Counted from the stretch's first letter, positions 22,001 to 32,313 are shown. The stretch is DNA of 64,000 bases from Prorocentrum cordatum (GCA_963575745.1 CAUYUJ010003863.1:1-64000); one strand, 5' to 3'. Notes: generated by a model not told the origin, from the sequence alone. Program-made: numbers and translations.

Positions 22001-24029
22001 CCCAGACTTGCACGAGGCATCCTTGGCGTGCGCTGCGTTGAGCCCTGAGGAGAAGGCCGAGTATGCGAAGCAAGGTGCCATTGCCACCAGGGCAGCGAGA
22101 GCTGGCGCCGTCCACCCGTTCGGCGACGACACCAGGCGCGCCCTCAGGAGAGTTGCGAGAGACAAGGCGAGGAAAGCGCTGCAGGAGATGGTCGAAAGCA
22201 GAAAGGCGATGTGCGACATTGCTTCCAGAGCTGGTGAGAGCGCCCTGGCCGTGCCGATGGACGTCTGCAGCTTCAGGGGCGGCGCAGCCGCAGTCGGGAC
22301 ATCCATGGCCAGCATCGTCGACATGAATCGCCAGCGTCGTTTGGAGGCGACGTGCTTGCGCATGGAGGAGAAGATGATTGATGATGTCATTGTCAAGTGG
22401 CACGACACGGAAGGCCAATAATTGATTCGGTCTATCTTTGGGCAGATGGATGTTTCGGCACACCGGGGTGGCGAGCTCATCCCATCCACTTTATCTGCAG
22501 CCTCCTTGACGTCGTTTGTGTGGGAGTCCCTCGACATCAGTGAAAGGGTCAAGAGGGCTCTGTCATGTGGAGATCAAGTTACCAGAAATCAGCTCACCCA
22601 GGTCTTAGCAAACATATGGTCTGGATTTCACGAGACAATCGACCACTTCCCTCATCCAGAGTGGGATGACGACTATCCCACGCCTAAGCCTTGTACCAAG
22701 GTTGGCTTCTGCGTATGCGCTGGTGCTGGACGCGACGTAAATAAGTTCATCGATAACGTTGATGTCGCCGTGAAGCGTGCTTGCCCAGTTGGTATCGTAA
22801 GACAGCGGCTCCAACCAAAAGCCGAATGCTTCATTTTCTTGTGTGGCCAGCGGCAGCCTACGGAGGAAGAGGCCAAGGACTTGAATCTCGACGCCGACAG
22901 TTTCATCGATGGGCTTCCGCTTGCTGAAGGGGTTTGGCACCACATTGGCCACCAGAGTCTATCACCATGGAGATCGGACTTTCACAGGATGAGTTGCGAT
23001 GCCAGTTCTGGAGACTTCGTGGTGCCATCTGGTGCTCGATTGACGGCCACTCACGATTTTTCAAGTTCGTGGCGGGCGATGAAAGATTTCGACCGATCAC
23101 TACGCTGGTGCGCATGCGTCTACAGTGTATCTTGGAGGTGCAGCCCCTTGGGTATCATGACAGCCGACTGCGTCGACGTTGAGCTTCTGGAGCCACCCGT
23201 GGATTCAGGCGCGCCCTTCTGTCGGGTGGTCTGGTTGCCTCCATGGGCGAAAGTCAAGAAGAAGCGAGGGAAGACGGCGAACGGGGAGCATGTTGAGTCT
23301 GGTTGGGGCCTCGTCCTTCTTCCCGACGTTCCTGGAGACGGCGGTGACGACGATGGCGAATCCGACGGAGACGGCGATGTGCAGTCAGAGCAGGAAGCAT
23401 GCGAAGGTGAGCAACACGACGCTCCTGGTGCTGCCAGTGGCGCTCTGTTGGACAAGGAGGCCGAGTGCTCCTCCACGAAGTCTGGTGACCTGAAGGACTT
23501 GCACGGGGATGTTCTGCTGGACCACGAACACTGTGGCGAGCTTCCAGACCTCCCGTCCCCGAGACCCACAGAAGGATCCAGCGTTGACCTTGAGGGCCAG
23601 CTCGGTCTGGATGAAGATGAAGGCGAGGCTGTCCATCCTGACGGGGGCGATGGCCTTGACGATGAAGGCGGTGAGCTACCAGTTGACCCGCCAGCGCCCC
23701 CGCCTCCGCTACCGCCTGAAGGAGATCCACCAGGGCCTCCGCCACCACCACCACCTCCGCCTGGGCCAGCTCTCGGGGCAGCTGGTGAGTGCGATGAGAG
23801 CATCATCGTCCCTGGAGGCACGCTGGCCTGGAACGCGAAGAAGGGAGATTTCATAGCCTATTGCTGTCACCACGGAGGTGGTAAGTTCTGCAACCGCACG
23901 CGGACGTGCAAGGCAGGTGCCCGCAAGGCCCAGGGACGGCCTATAAGGTTTCTCGTTTCTTGGTTGGGCTTCCATCATCGAGCTGGTAGTAACCACGAAC
24001 ATAAGAACAACGTCAAGCCAAATTCTTGA
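19036..24029 (+). pseudogene. Pseudogene X: 5-kb frame with three stops and one frameshift
   Basis: A coding-like frame is open from about 19036, with in-frame TGA at 19621, TGA at 20574 and TAA at 22419, and ends at TGA 24027. A frame change at the T-run 19840-19843 (loss of one T would explain it) is needed to join the first part to the rest. The N-terminal part is acidic (VEDDCSSEDGGW) with internal LPAGGGDADLPLA repeats. Around 20300-20560 it reads LVTTDGASSITRFERNLA, LNILCEIHRVHGFYKTVF and MRRFRSTLRLVI, which resembles an RNase H-fold transposase-like core, although I cannot name the family. The region 21900-22400 is basic. The last third has GFCVCAGAGRDVNKF, an acidic Pro-rich tract and a C-terminal YCCHHGGGKFCNRTRTC cysteine/histidine cluster. 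The final stop lies inside dispersed repeat C. Confidence 0.6.
19443..19620. repeat. In-frame 30-36-bp repeat within pseudogene X
   Basis: Four imperfect units containing CTCCCTGCAGGTG and GATGCCGATCTTCCCC encode LPAGxGGDADxLAL-type peptide repeats. The unit length stays a multiple of three, in line with former coding use. Confidence 0.75.
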
Positions 24030-24480
24030 CGCTTCGCGTACCCCCACCAGCCCATCGCCGAACGACGCCCAGGCGCGTTGAGGTGATCAGGGAATTGCGG
24101 GAGGCCCTCTTGGGCCCCTGATGGGCCCATAAGATGGTTCAGAGAGGGCCCTCGGAGCGCCCCAAAGGGCCCCAAGAGGGCCCCAGTGGTCTCTGGGGCG
24201 CGTCTTGGAGCCCTCTTGGGGCCCTCTGGAGCCCCCAAGGGACATCCGAAGGGGTGGAGGGGGGGTGGAGTGGAGTGGAGGGGGGGGGGTGGAGCGGGGT
24301 GGGAGGGGGGTGGTGGAGGGGGGTAGTGGAGGGGGGAGGTGGAGAAGGGTGGTGGAGGGGGGGTGGAGGGGGGGTGGAGGGGTTGGTGGAGGGGGGGAAG
24401 GACAGACCCCAGGGGGGAGGGTAGGGAGAGGGGTTTGATTAGGAAACTGGAACAGGAAACGCTCTAGACCACTTACGCCC
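24023..24480 (+). repeat. Dispersed repeat C, copy 1
   Basis: The segment from TTCTTGACGCTTCGCGTA to GACCACTTACGCCCA recurs at 37262-37504 in the same orientation with moderate divergence. Both copies share CGTTGAGGTGATCAGGGAA, TGATGGGCCCATAAGATGG and a closing TTTGATTAGGAAACTGGA block. Copy 1 is longer because of a G-rich expansion at 24247-24420. Confidence 0.85.
24247..24420 (+). repeat. G-rich GGTGGAGGGG array inside repeat C
   Basis: About 170 bp of runs such as GGGGGTGGAGTGGAG and GGGGGGGAAGG on the plus strand. Many runs of four or more G could form G-quadruplexes. It is nearly absent from the copy at 37.4 kb, so it is an expansion specific to this copy. Confidence 0.8.
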
Positions 24481-24482
24481 AT

Positions 24483-24626
24483 GAGGGCGGGGCGGACTTC
24501 GAGGAGAGGAGAGCTGCTCGGGCGTACTTCCGAACCCTCGGGCCCCTCGCAGATAGATTACTTGACAAGGAACGGCCCGTTGTGCCAGGCACTGATGAGG
24601 GCTCTGAACCGGAGCTCTGCCCTTGA
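24483..24626 (+). other. Possible exon remnant
   Basis: A 47-codon open stretch immediately after repeat C reads like globular acidic protein (DFEERRAARAYFRTLG, LADRLLDKERPVVPG) and ends in TGA at 24624. It has no ATG in frame. It may be an exon or the tail of a pseudogene. The rest of 24627-24926 is mixed and TCC-rich with nothing further seen. Confidence 0.3.
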
Positions 24627-24926
24627 TTCATTTGAGTTGCGACAGCTGGTCGAACTAATCCATCCTCGCCACCACCGCCCTCACCCTTGCTCTTCCCCTT
24701 GCCCTGTCCTCTCTCCTTCATCCTCATCCTTGCTCAGGAAGAAGAGGAGGAGGAGGAGGGGGAGTCTGGGCCCCTCCTCCTCGTCCTCCTCCTAGCCCTC
24801 CACCTCTCCCCTCTCCTTGCCTATCCTCCTCCTCTTTTAGTTTCCAACGGCATTGCCCAGTAATCCAGACTCACTCGCAGCTCCCTGTTTCCGACATTGA
24901 GGTTCGCTGGTGCATTTGTGTCGCCT

Positions 24927-25060
24927 CACATCACACACACGCACACACATGCACACCCCACGCGCACACAGCACATCAGCAACGCATCCTCATACACACA
25001 CGCACACACCACACACACACACACGCACCACACACACACACACACACGCACACCACACAT
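24927..25060. repeat. CA/GT dinucleotide-rich microsatellite
   Basis: Interrupted CACACA tract with CACG and CACC variants, about 130 bp, lying about 90 bp upstream of the predicted ATG of the two-exon gene. Confidence 0.9.
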
Positions 25061-25150
25061 GTAAACTCAAATGGGCCCAAGCACCATCTGGGCGCGGCAG
25101 CGCTGGTACATCGATTCCAGACCTAGTGCGACCTCAGCGCGCCACCAGTC

Positions 25151-26026
25151 ATGGCAACTGCTGGCACTGATGAGCCGAACCTTAAAATTTACTTGGAGAT
25201 CGGGAACTTGCCGCCAGAATTGCAGAATAAGCGCGTCCGTTTCATGATGCTTTCAGAGGTCAAGCTCGTCGCACCGCGTCCCATCAAGGGGCTTCGAATG
25301 CCTCTTCTTCCCCAACCTGTCCCGCTGGAGCCAGCAGGCGAGGTTCGCACTCCCATTCCAGAGCAAGGCTCTGGGTATCTGAACAAATGGGGGGGGGTCT
25401 AGCATGCTGTACTGGATCGGTTTGGATTCGTTTCAGCCCAAACGCTCACGTGAGCGCAAGTAATGATCAACGAGTCCCGCATAGATTGCACCTCCGCCAC
25501 CCTTTCTCAGTGCATTTGTTGTCAGACAGGTTCGTCGCCGCAGCCGCCAGCCGCTGCTTCAGCATCTTCGTCGCCGCAGCCGCCCATGGCAGCACCGCCG
25601 ACAGCAGTGGCAGCCAGGCCAGCTCCTGGCTCAGCAGTTTCGCCGCAGCAGCCGCCAGCATCAACGTCACCGAAAGCAGCGGCGGCGCAGCAGCCACCAG
25701 TACGTGCACCAGGGCTGCCGGAGTCCAAGAGGACCGAGCGCTTGCCACCAGCAGCAATTCCTTCAACGCCATGGCTGTCCAAGCTCACGTCTCCGCGTCC
25801 TGGGCGCCAGAAGCTCGATGCCAGCATGAAGCGCATGGGCAGCACGGAGATTTTGCCTCAGGCAGCCCGCATGAGGCTCGAGGTGCACTCCGACGCGTTC
25901 GTTGGCCACCCAGAGGCCGCCCCTTCCAATGCACCATCGGCACCATCGACTCAGCCTCAAGTTCCGATCGAGATCCTCGTAGAGGACTCGTACCAGCCAG
26001 GAGAGGACACCCATGCCCTCTCATGA
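25151..26026 (+). CDS. Two-exon Pro/Ala/Gln-rich protein of unknown function
   Basis: ATG at 25151 opens MATAGTDEPNLKIYLEIGNL, a compact globular-looking stretch. The frame then runs into a G-run and a stop (TAG near 25400). Skipping 25368-25529 as an intron joins CAA-G to GT-TCG and keeps the frame, giving PIPEQ-G-SSPQPP. That intron would start with GC (AG|GCTCTG) and end in ACAG, a GC-AG pair of the kind documented in dinoflagellates. Exon 2 encodes a Pro/Ala/Gln/Ser-rich linker and then STPWLSKLTSPRPGRQKLD and VPIEILVEDSYQPG before TGA at 26024. A further 49-codon frame overlaps the end (next entry). No family recognised. Confidence 0.5.
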
Positions 26027-26162
26027 TGACCTGGCGGCAGCGATGAAGAAGACAGGTTGTGATCCGTATCGAGGTGACACGGTCGTGGACGATTCCCAAG
26101 TTTCTTGGGTTCCATTCACATTTGCTTCGGGAGCGAGACCGATCATAGATTGGTTGATCTAG
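26013..26162 (+). CDS. Short ORF, possibly the out-of-frame tail of the preceding gene
   Basis: 49 codons (MPSHDDLAAAMKKTGCDPYR ... ASGARPIIDWLI) overlapping the end of the upstream exon in a different frame. Its composition is protein-like, unlike the neighbouring repeats. The simplest reading is that it is the genuine C-terminus and that one base has been gained or lost near 26005, or that another splice joins the two. It could also be chance. Confidence 0.35.
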   Translation: MPSHDDLAAAMKKTGCDPYRGDTVVDDSQVSWVPFTFASGARPIIDWLI

Positions 26163-26249
26163 CTCCACGTTGTTTCTGAGGAGGAAGAGGAGGGAGGATG
26201 AGGATAACCTAAGCTTGCGCTTCACGTGGCGCGGCCGTGATTTAGGCCG

Positions 26250-26430
26250 GCCGTCTTGGGAGGTTGTCTTGGATGGTCGTCTTGGGGGGTTGTCTTGGGG
26301 ATTGTCTTGGGGGGTTTGTCTTGGAGGGCTGCCCGTGAGTCTTGGGGGGTGTCTTGGGGGTTGTCTTGGATGGTTGTCTTGGAGGGTTATCTTGGGCGGT
26401 CGTCTTGGAGTGTTGTCTTGGGTCTTGGGC
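26250..26430 (+). repeat. CTTGGGGGGTTGT minisatellite
   Basis: About 13 units of 12-14 bases with consensus TTGTCTTGGGGGG and variants with GGA or GTGG. Plus strand is strongly G/T-biased. It is followed by a CACACG tract and CCTCCTT-rich DNA to 26600. Confidence 0.85.
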
Positions 26431-26604
26431 TAGACGCGCACACACGCACGCACACGCGCCCACACGCGCGCGGACCTCCTTCCTCCTTCTCTATCCCTCC
26501 TGCCCTCTCCTCCCTCCTTCCTCCTCCCTCCTTCCTCCTTCCTCCCTTGACACGCACATCCTCCTCCCTCCTTCCTCCTCCTTCCTCATTGGTCTCACTG
26601 CGGT

Positions 26605-26870
26605 TCCACCATCGATACCACTCTCGATCGTGATATCGAAGTCAAGATCGATCTCATGATCGATATCACTATCGATCTCACTACCGATCACAGAACCGAT
26701 CTCAAGTTCGATCTTCTGATCGATATCACGATCGACATCACTATCGATATTGGTATTGCTCTCACTATTGGTCTCACAATCGATGTGACAACCTGCCCCG
26801 CTATCTATATCACGATCGATCTCACGATCCTTCTCACTATAGATCCCACAATCGATCCCACTGTCGGGCT
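26605..26870. repeat. ATCGAT-rich 12-bp repeat with self-complementary units
   Basis: Units of the type TCACTATCGATC and TCACGATCGATA repeat about 20 times. Each holds a palindromic ATCGAT, GATC or TATCGATA core, so both single strands can fold on themselves. Confidence 0.85.
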
Positions 26871-27654
26871 TGGGCGTTTTATCCCAAGCGATGCTGTCGG
26901 CTTGTGACGAAGTTCACATGACGGAAGTGGGAGGGGGTGTGCTTAAAACAGCCCGTCCACAGCATCAGAAGTCAATCCGTTACCCTCCAGCAACTATTTA
27001 CAGCTTCGAGCACGAAGCCGCGTGCTTTAGCCGTTTGGGCACACCGAGACTATTACACCCCGTGCTCCAGAAATAAGTCTTTATCGCAATGCAAGTACCT
27101 CATGAACTCAATTGCCAGTGGTAACTGGGCCAGTGAACTGTTATTTGAGTTGGCATCAGCATTGGCCTTCCTGGCATTTAGCAGGAGGGTAATTCGCATT
27201 TTTTTTTGTTTTGGCGAGGCTGGCGTGCATTGCGCAGAAGATCGTTGTGCATTCCAGCCAGCTGCGCCGAGTAGCTCCAGCTAGGTGCCAGTCGCTACTT
27301 TCATCTGCGCGTCCAATACATGGCTGCTCACTCCGCCCAAGCGCGGAATCTGTAGCGCGCGCATTGCCGACGATTGCTCGCCGCTCAGTTGCGCGGCGCC
27401 TACATCGGTCGCGGCTGCAGGACAAGCTTTTGCGCCGTGAAGTACTATTGGTGAAGCTGTGGTATATCGCGCGGGCGCGGGGCACGTGGTAGCATATTGT
27501 ATTTTGTATGCGCAGAAGGCACGCGGTACCCTGGCTGATATCTCGAGCGGTTGCGGCGTTGAGCAGTGCTTCGTGTTCGTTGTCCCCGCCCGAGGCGTGT
27601 ACTTCTCCAAATCCTTCGTTCGCATGCCACGCGCGCGCCACTACTTTTCAGTTT
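26871..27654. other. No gene seen, mixed sequence
   Basis: Balanced composition, no frame with convincing protein character. The final 200 bp (CATATTGTATTTTGTATGCG and what follows) resembles the flank at 42490-42540 that also precedes GTACTTTG motifs. Confidence 0.5.
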
Positions 27655-28312
27655 TTTGCTGGGTACTTTGGATTGTACCCAGGGACGTACTTTGTACTTT
27701 CGAGAAATCGTCGGGGTACTTTGGATTGTACTTTGTACCTGGGACACGTACTTTGGGACGTACTTTGTACCTGCGACAGTACTTTGAGATGTACTTTGTA
27801 CTTTCGAGAAATCGTCGGGGCACTTTGGATTGTACTTTGTACATGGGGCAAGTACTTTGGGACGTACTTTGTACCCGCGACAGTACTTTGAGATGTACTT
27901 TGCACCTGCGACAGTACTTTGAGATGTACTTTGTACCCGCGACGGTACGTTGGGAGGTACTTTGGAGTGTACTTTGGGAGGTACTTTGGGACGTACGTTG
28001 TACCTGCGACAGTACTTTGGGATGTACTTTGTACCTGCGACGGTACTTTGAGACGTACTTTGTACCTGCGACAGTACTTTGAGATGTACTTTGTACCTGG
28101 GACCAGTACTTTGGGAGGTACTTTTGGGCTGACTGGGTACTTTGGGATGTGCGTTTGGGTTTACTGGGTACTTTGGGAGGTACTTTTGGGCTGACTGGGT
28201 ACTTTGGAAGGTACTTTTGGCGGGGCGGGGTAGTTTTCGCTGTACTTTTTCAGCGGCAGGGCTGTTTTCGGTGGTACGTTGAGACGTACTTCGGGACGTA
28301 CTTCGTGGGCTA
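27655..28312 (+). repeat. 31-bp GTACTTTG minisatellite
   Basis: About 18-20 units, most of 31 bp, each beginning GTACTTTGTACCTGCGACAG or a variant and containing a second GTACTTTG half-unit. From about 28090 the units change to GTACTTTTGGGCTGACTGG types. GTAC palindromes punctuate the array. No coding role is likely: the open frames simply follow the repeat. Confidence 0.9.
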
Positions 28313-28572
28313 CTTTGCCGAGGGGCGGTATGATCTACCAGTCCCTAATTCCTATGTCCCAGCAGCCAGGTTGTTTTTTCGGGCGCCTCGGTGTGCACCT
28401 ACGGCACCCAGGCAAGTTTTCATATAGGTTGAGATTCCGACCGCTCTACCCAGATGCGCGCTAGTTTTCATCGGACTTGGGGCCGATGTATTCCAGGCGC
28501 CACAAGATCAGCGGTGGGCGCCTGGGCTCGGCATTTTGCAACGTCCCCCCCCTCCCCTCCCTTGCGTTCAGG

Positions 28573-28893
28573 ATTTTTACAAAGTCCCCCCAGATGGTCA
28601 GATTTTTGCAAAGTGCCCCCAGGGGGTCAGATTTTTGCAGAGTCCCCCCAGAGGGTGACATTTCTGCAAAGTACCCGCAGGGGGTCAATTTTTTGCAAGG
28701 TCCCCCCAGGTGGTCAGATTTTTGCAAAGTCCCCCCAGGGGGTCAGATGTTTGCAAAGTCCCCCTAGAGGGTCGGATTTTTGCAAAGCACCCCCAGGGGG
28801 TCAGATTTGTTTGCAAAGTCCCACCAGGGGGTTAGGATTCTGGCAAGGTCCATTCACAGGGTCAGTCTTGTCCAAAGTCTGCCAGAGACTGTG
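28573..28893 (+). repeat. 29-bp minisatellite, 11 units
   Basis: Eleven head-to-tail units of 29 bp, each TTTTTGCAAAGTCCCCCC followed by AGGGGGTCAGA or a variant. The inner CCCCCC-AGGGGG block is self-complementary. The last three units are the most diverged, so decay is polarised to the right. Confidence 0.9.
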
Positions 28894-29998
28894 ACGTCCG
28901 CGAAAAGCCTCCGTCCTCTTCCTCCCTCCTCCCCTCCTGCCTGTCCTCCCACCAACCCTTACTTTCCCCTTGTTCCCTCCGCATCCCTCCACCGAATAAC
29001 CCCTCCGGTCCCCCTCCCCCGTCGCCCTCCATCCTTATCCTCCTTCTCCTCGTCCTCCTTCCGAGGCGACCCGAAGCATTTCAGAAGTGGTTCTGAACGC
29101 AAAGGGGTCTGGCCACCAAAGCAGGCACCGCTCAGCCCGATGCATCCTCGCAATCTGAGCCCCCGAGGGTGCGAAAGCCAGCGCCTCGCCCGAGACGCCC
29201 TCAACTTCTGGGCCGAAACCGGAGGATGTGGACGCAAACAGGCGATTCGCCACTCTACCAGACTTACCTTTGAATGGCGATACCCCAAGGGGGCTATTGG
29301 CAACATACCGTGGGTGAGCACTCACTCTTGGACAACGTTCTTTGCACATGCCATTCCCCCCCTCCCCCCCACCCGCAAGAGGGGGGCGAGGAAAGGGGGG
29401 GAGGGAAGGAGGGGGAGGAAGGAATTTAGAAGATGCCCGGCCGCCGTCCGCCGCCCCTTGGCCGACGATCCGCGCGAGAGGCGCGCCGAAATTGGTGGCG
29501 GGTTTCTTTGGCCTTATTCCTGCGGGCCCGTTGGGGCGCAGGGAGTCTGGAGGCCCCCCGTGGCTCCAACGGGGTTTGGGGGAGCTTTGGGGTGGCCCCC
29601 CGCGTCCCTCAGCCACCCGTTCCCCTTGCGGAGGGTGTGGCATAGGGGCGGGCGGGGCCCAGGTGCGCAATCCATCCCTTCACGGGCACTGCGCCTGAGG
29701 GGGTCGCGACTGGTGGTGATTCCCGCCTCCCTTTTCCTTTTTTTGAGAACGGTGGCGCGTTCTGACCAAGATTAGTTCGGAGGCGAATCCAGCCGCGGCG
29801 ACGACGACAGACCCCGAGGCCGAAAAAATCGCCCACTCCTCTGGGTGATCTGGGGGGCGCCCTTCGGGCACCAAGGCTGCCGCCGTTCGCCGCCCTGTCT
29901 GGGGGGGGGGGGCTTCGGGGCCTCCCTTTGGGTGGTGGTGCGTCTGGTCCCTGGGGCGCCTGGTCCCCTAGCCACCGTTGGAAACCAGTATTGCCTGT
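28894..29998. other. No gene supported, GC-rich mixed sequence
   Basis: CCTCC-rich to 29060, then GC-rich DNA. Long frames exist on both strands at 28780-29775 and 29035-29670 but neither has domain-like sequence and they overlap each other, as expected for GC-rich non-coding DNA. Confidence 0.45.
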
Positions 29999-30980
29999 GT
30001 GGGGGGGGGGTCCCACATAGCATAGTGGGGCCCAGTCTCTTGCCCAGCCTAGGGGGTACCACATAGTGGGACCCCTCAAGGCTGGGCCCCACATAGTGGG
30101 ACCAAGCCTTGGGGTTCCCGCATCGTGCGACCAAGCCTTGGGGGTCCCGCATAGTGGGGCCCAGCTTTGGTGGTCCCACAACCATGGGACCACATACTGC
30201 GCCCAGCCTTGGGGGTCCCACATAGTGGGGCCCAGCCCCTTGCCCACTTAGTGGGACCCAGCCTCTTGCCCACTTAGTTGGCCCGCTGCGTTCTGGCTGA
30301 TTAGTTGGTTGGCCCTGATCGGGCCCTAACAGTTTCGTGAGCTTCTGCGAAGTCAGTTGATTGCCTTTCCTCGCATCGTGTAGGCCAGCGGCCGAAAACT
30401 TCCAAGAGCCCAAGGCGTGTTGGCTGGTTGATTGGCTGGTCCTGTTCGGGTCCTGAGAGTTTCGTGAGCTTCTGGGAAGTCCATTGATTGCCCTTGCTTG
30501 AATCGTGTTGGCCTTCGGCTTTAACTCCGCCAATCCCCGCGGCGTGATGGCTGGTTGGTTGGTTGGTCCTGCTCGTGTCCAGGCAATTTCGTGAGCTTCT
30601 GGGAGGGCCGTTGATTGCCCTTGCTTGAATCGTGTAGGCCTTCGGCTTTAACTCCGCCAATCCCCGCGGCGTCCTGGCTGGTGGGTTGGTCGGTCCCCCA
30701 GCCACCACCACCGTTGGAAACCATTTGCACGGTGGGAGGCGCCTGGCCCCCCAACCACCGTTGGAAACCAGTATTGCCGGTGGGGGGGGGGGTCCCACAT
30801 AGTGGGACCCAGTCTCTTGCCCAGCCTTGGGGGTCCCAGATTGGGACCAAGCCTTGGGGGCCCCGCATAGTGGGACCCAGCCATGGTGGTCCCACAGCCA
30901 TGGGACCACATACTGCGCCCAGCCGTGGGGGTCCCGCATAGTGGGACCCAGCCTCTTGCCCACTTAGTGGGACCCTGACT
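29999..30980. repeat. Compound repeat: GGTCCCACATAGTGGGACC units around a 127-bp array
   Basis: Short near-palindromic units (CCCACATAGTGGGACC, CCGCATAGTGGGGCCC) fill 29999-30280 and recur at 30780-30975. Both blocks are preceded by GTTGGAAACCAGTATTGCC and contain CCAGTCTCTTGCCCAGCC. The two blocks flank a 127-bp triplicate, so the whole looks like a nested segmental duplication. Confidence 0.85.
30293..30673. repeat. 127-bp tandem repeat, three units
   Basis: TTTCGTGAGCTTCTG recurs at 30333, 30460 and 30587, exactly 127 bp apart. Units also share GGCTGGTTGATTGGCTGG-like starts and TTGATTGCCCTTGCTTGAAT. Units 2 and 3 are closer to each other than to unit 1. Confidence 0.9.
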
Positions 30981-31082
30981 ATCAGGCGCCTAGCCCGTTC
31001 CCCGAAGGCTTCGAGGATCAAGCGCCCACACCAGAAGGCATTTTGCCTACCCGCGCACTGCTCTCCGAAGGCATTGTGCGCG

Positions 31083-31794
31083 ATGGCTTCGCAGGGTGCC
31101 CTCCCTGCGGACGACCAGCGTGGGCCACCTGAGCAGGGGCCTGAGGGCGGCCAGCCTGGGCCAGCAGTGCCCGCCGCGGACGGTGAGCCTCAGCCAGCAG
31201 TGCCTGCACCTAGGCGCCTGACCCCTCACCGCCGTGCGCTCGACAAGGCTTTGCTCTACGCGAAGATCTCCCAGCGTACGAAGTTCTGGCTCCAGGGAGC
31301 TTGCCCCGAGGCGGAGATGGGAGAGGTTTCGTACAACGACGTCGCCCGCGTCATCCACGTGCTGCAGGCTGTGATTCAGGACGAGGTGAAGCTCAGGGGC
31401 GTCTGCATCATCCCTGGCTTCTTGAAGGTGGTTGGCAAGAAGGTCAAGAAGCAGCCGCCAAAGGTGATCAAGGTCAGCGACTTCCTACTCTGCTGATTCC
31501 TCTGTTCCACCAGTCCCTCACACCTCTAAGCTCTTTCACCACGCTGTATCTCCTTACCATTGTTTTTTTAACTTGTCCCATTGCTCCTCCGAGGTCCGCG
31601 GCAAAGAGTACACCATCCCTGAGATGCCTGCGCACCTTCTGCTCCAGGCCACCATCGCTAAGGACATGAAGAGGATCGACGACCCCGAGCAGGCGGACCC
31701 TCCCGAGGCCGACGGCTCGTCGTCCCCGAGCATCGTGGGGTCGTCGTCCGACGCCGTCGAGGACGGCCAGCAGCAGGATGCGCCAGCGGAGTGA
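31083..31794 (+). CDS. HU/IHF-like DNA-binding protein (dinoflagellate histone-like type), two exons
   Basis: ATG 31083 opens a Pro/Ala/Gln-rich N-terminus followed by RRALDKALLYAKIS and then an HU-like core: YNDVARVIHVLQAVIQDEV, LRGVCIIPGFLKVVGKKV, KKQPPKVIKV. Exon 1 ends at 31472 (AAG|GTCAGC). A 121-bp intron with a T/C-rich 3' end stops at 31593 (CCGAG|GTCCGC). Exon 2 continues VRGKEYTIPEMPAHLLLQAT and ends in an acidic Ser-rich tail at TGA 31792. Splicing restores a continuous beta-arm and C-terminal helix. HU-like proteins of bacterial origin are the known abundant chromatin proteins of dinoflagellates, so the likely role is DNA compaction or regulation in the nucleus. The tail and N-terminal extension are longer than in bacterial HU. 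Confidence 0.72.
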
Positions 31795-32001
31795 AGGTCC
31801 AAGCTTCTCTCTGAGGTTAGGGGCCCTGGGCATCCAAGATTTTAATTCCGTCTGAGGTCCAGGATCCGATAACTTCTGGTCTGGGGTCCAGGACCAGAGG
31901 CTTTGTGTTTTTTTCAGATGCGTTGTTTCCCTTGGTAGCTCAGGGCCCAGCCCGACGCCTGAAGGCGCTCTTAGAGAAGTTCGAGAGAGCGCCTCGACTG
32001 A
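31795..32001. other. Putative 3' untranslated/intergenic region after the HU-like gene
   Basis: Contains a short repeated phrase (CTGAGGTCCAGGATC, CTGGGGTCCAGGACC, CTGAGGTTAGGGGCC). No coding sense. Confidence 0.4.
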
Positions 32002-32313
32002 GTTATCGTTGTTGTCGACATCGTCCTTGTCGTAGTTGCTGTCGCCATCGTCGTCCTTCTCGTCGTCCTCGTCGTCGTCGTCGTCGTCGTCCTCTGCATC
32101 CTCGTCGTCGTCCTCGTCGTCGTCGTCCTCGTCGTCGTCATCATCGTAGTCGTCGTCGTCCTCGTCGCCGTCGTCGTCCTCGAAGTCGTCGTCGTCGTCG
32201 TCGTCGTCGTCGTGGTCGTCGTCGTAGTGGTGGTCGTCGTCGTGGTCGTCGTCGTCGTGGTCGTCGCCATCGTCGTCGTCCTCGTCGTTCTCGTCGTCGT
32301 CGTTTTTTCTTTT
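32002..32313. repeat. TCG/CGA trinucleotide microsatellite
   Basis: About 310 bp of GTCGTCGTC with CTC, CAT and TGG interruptions. It yields poly-Asp frames on the minus strand and poly-Arg frames on the plus strand, which are artefacts. Confidence 0.95.

Noticed and set aside
28573-28893. CRISPR array
   Set aside because: Units are contiguous 29-bp repeats without unique spacers, in a eukaryotic setting.
28780-29775. 331-codon plus-strand ORF
   Set aside because: Begins in the 29-bp minisatellite, overlaps an equally long minus ORF and shows no domain.
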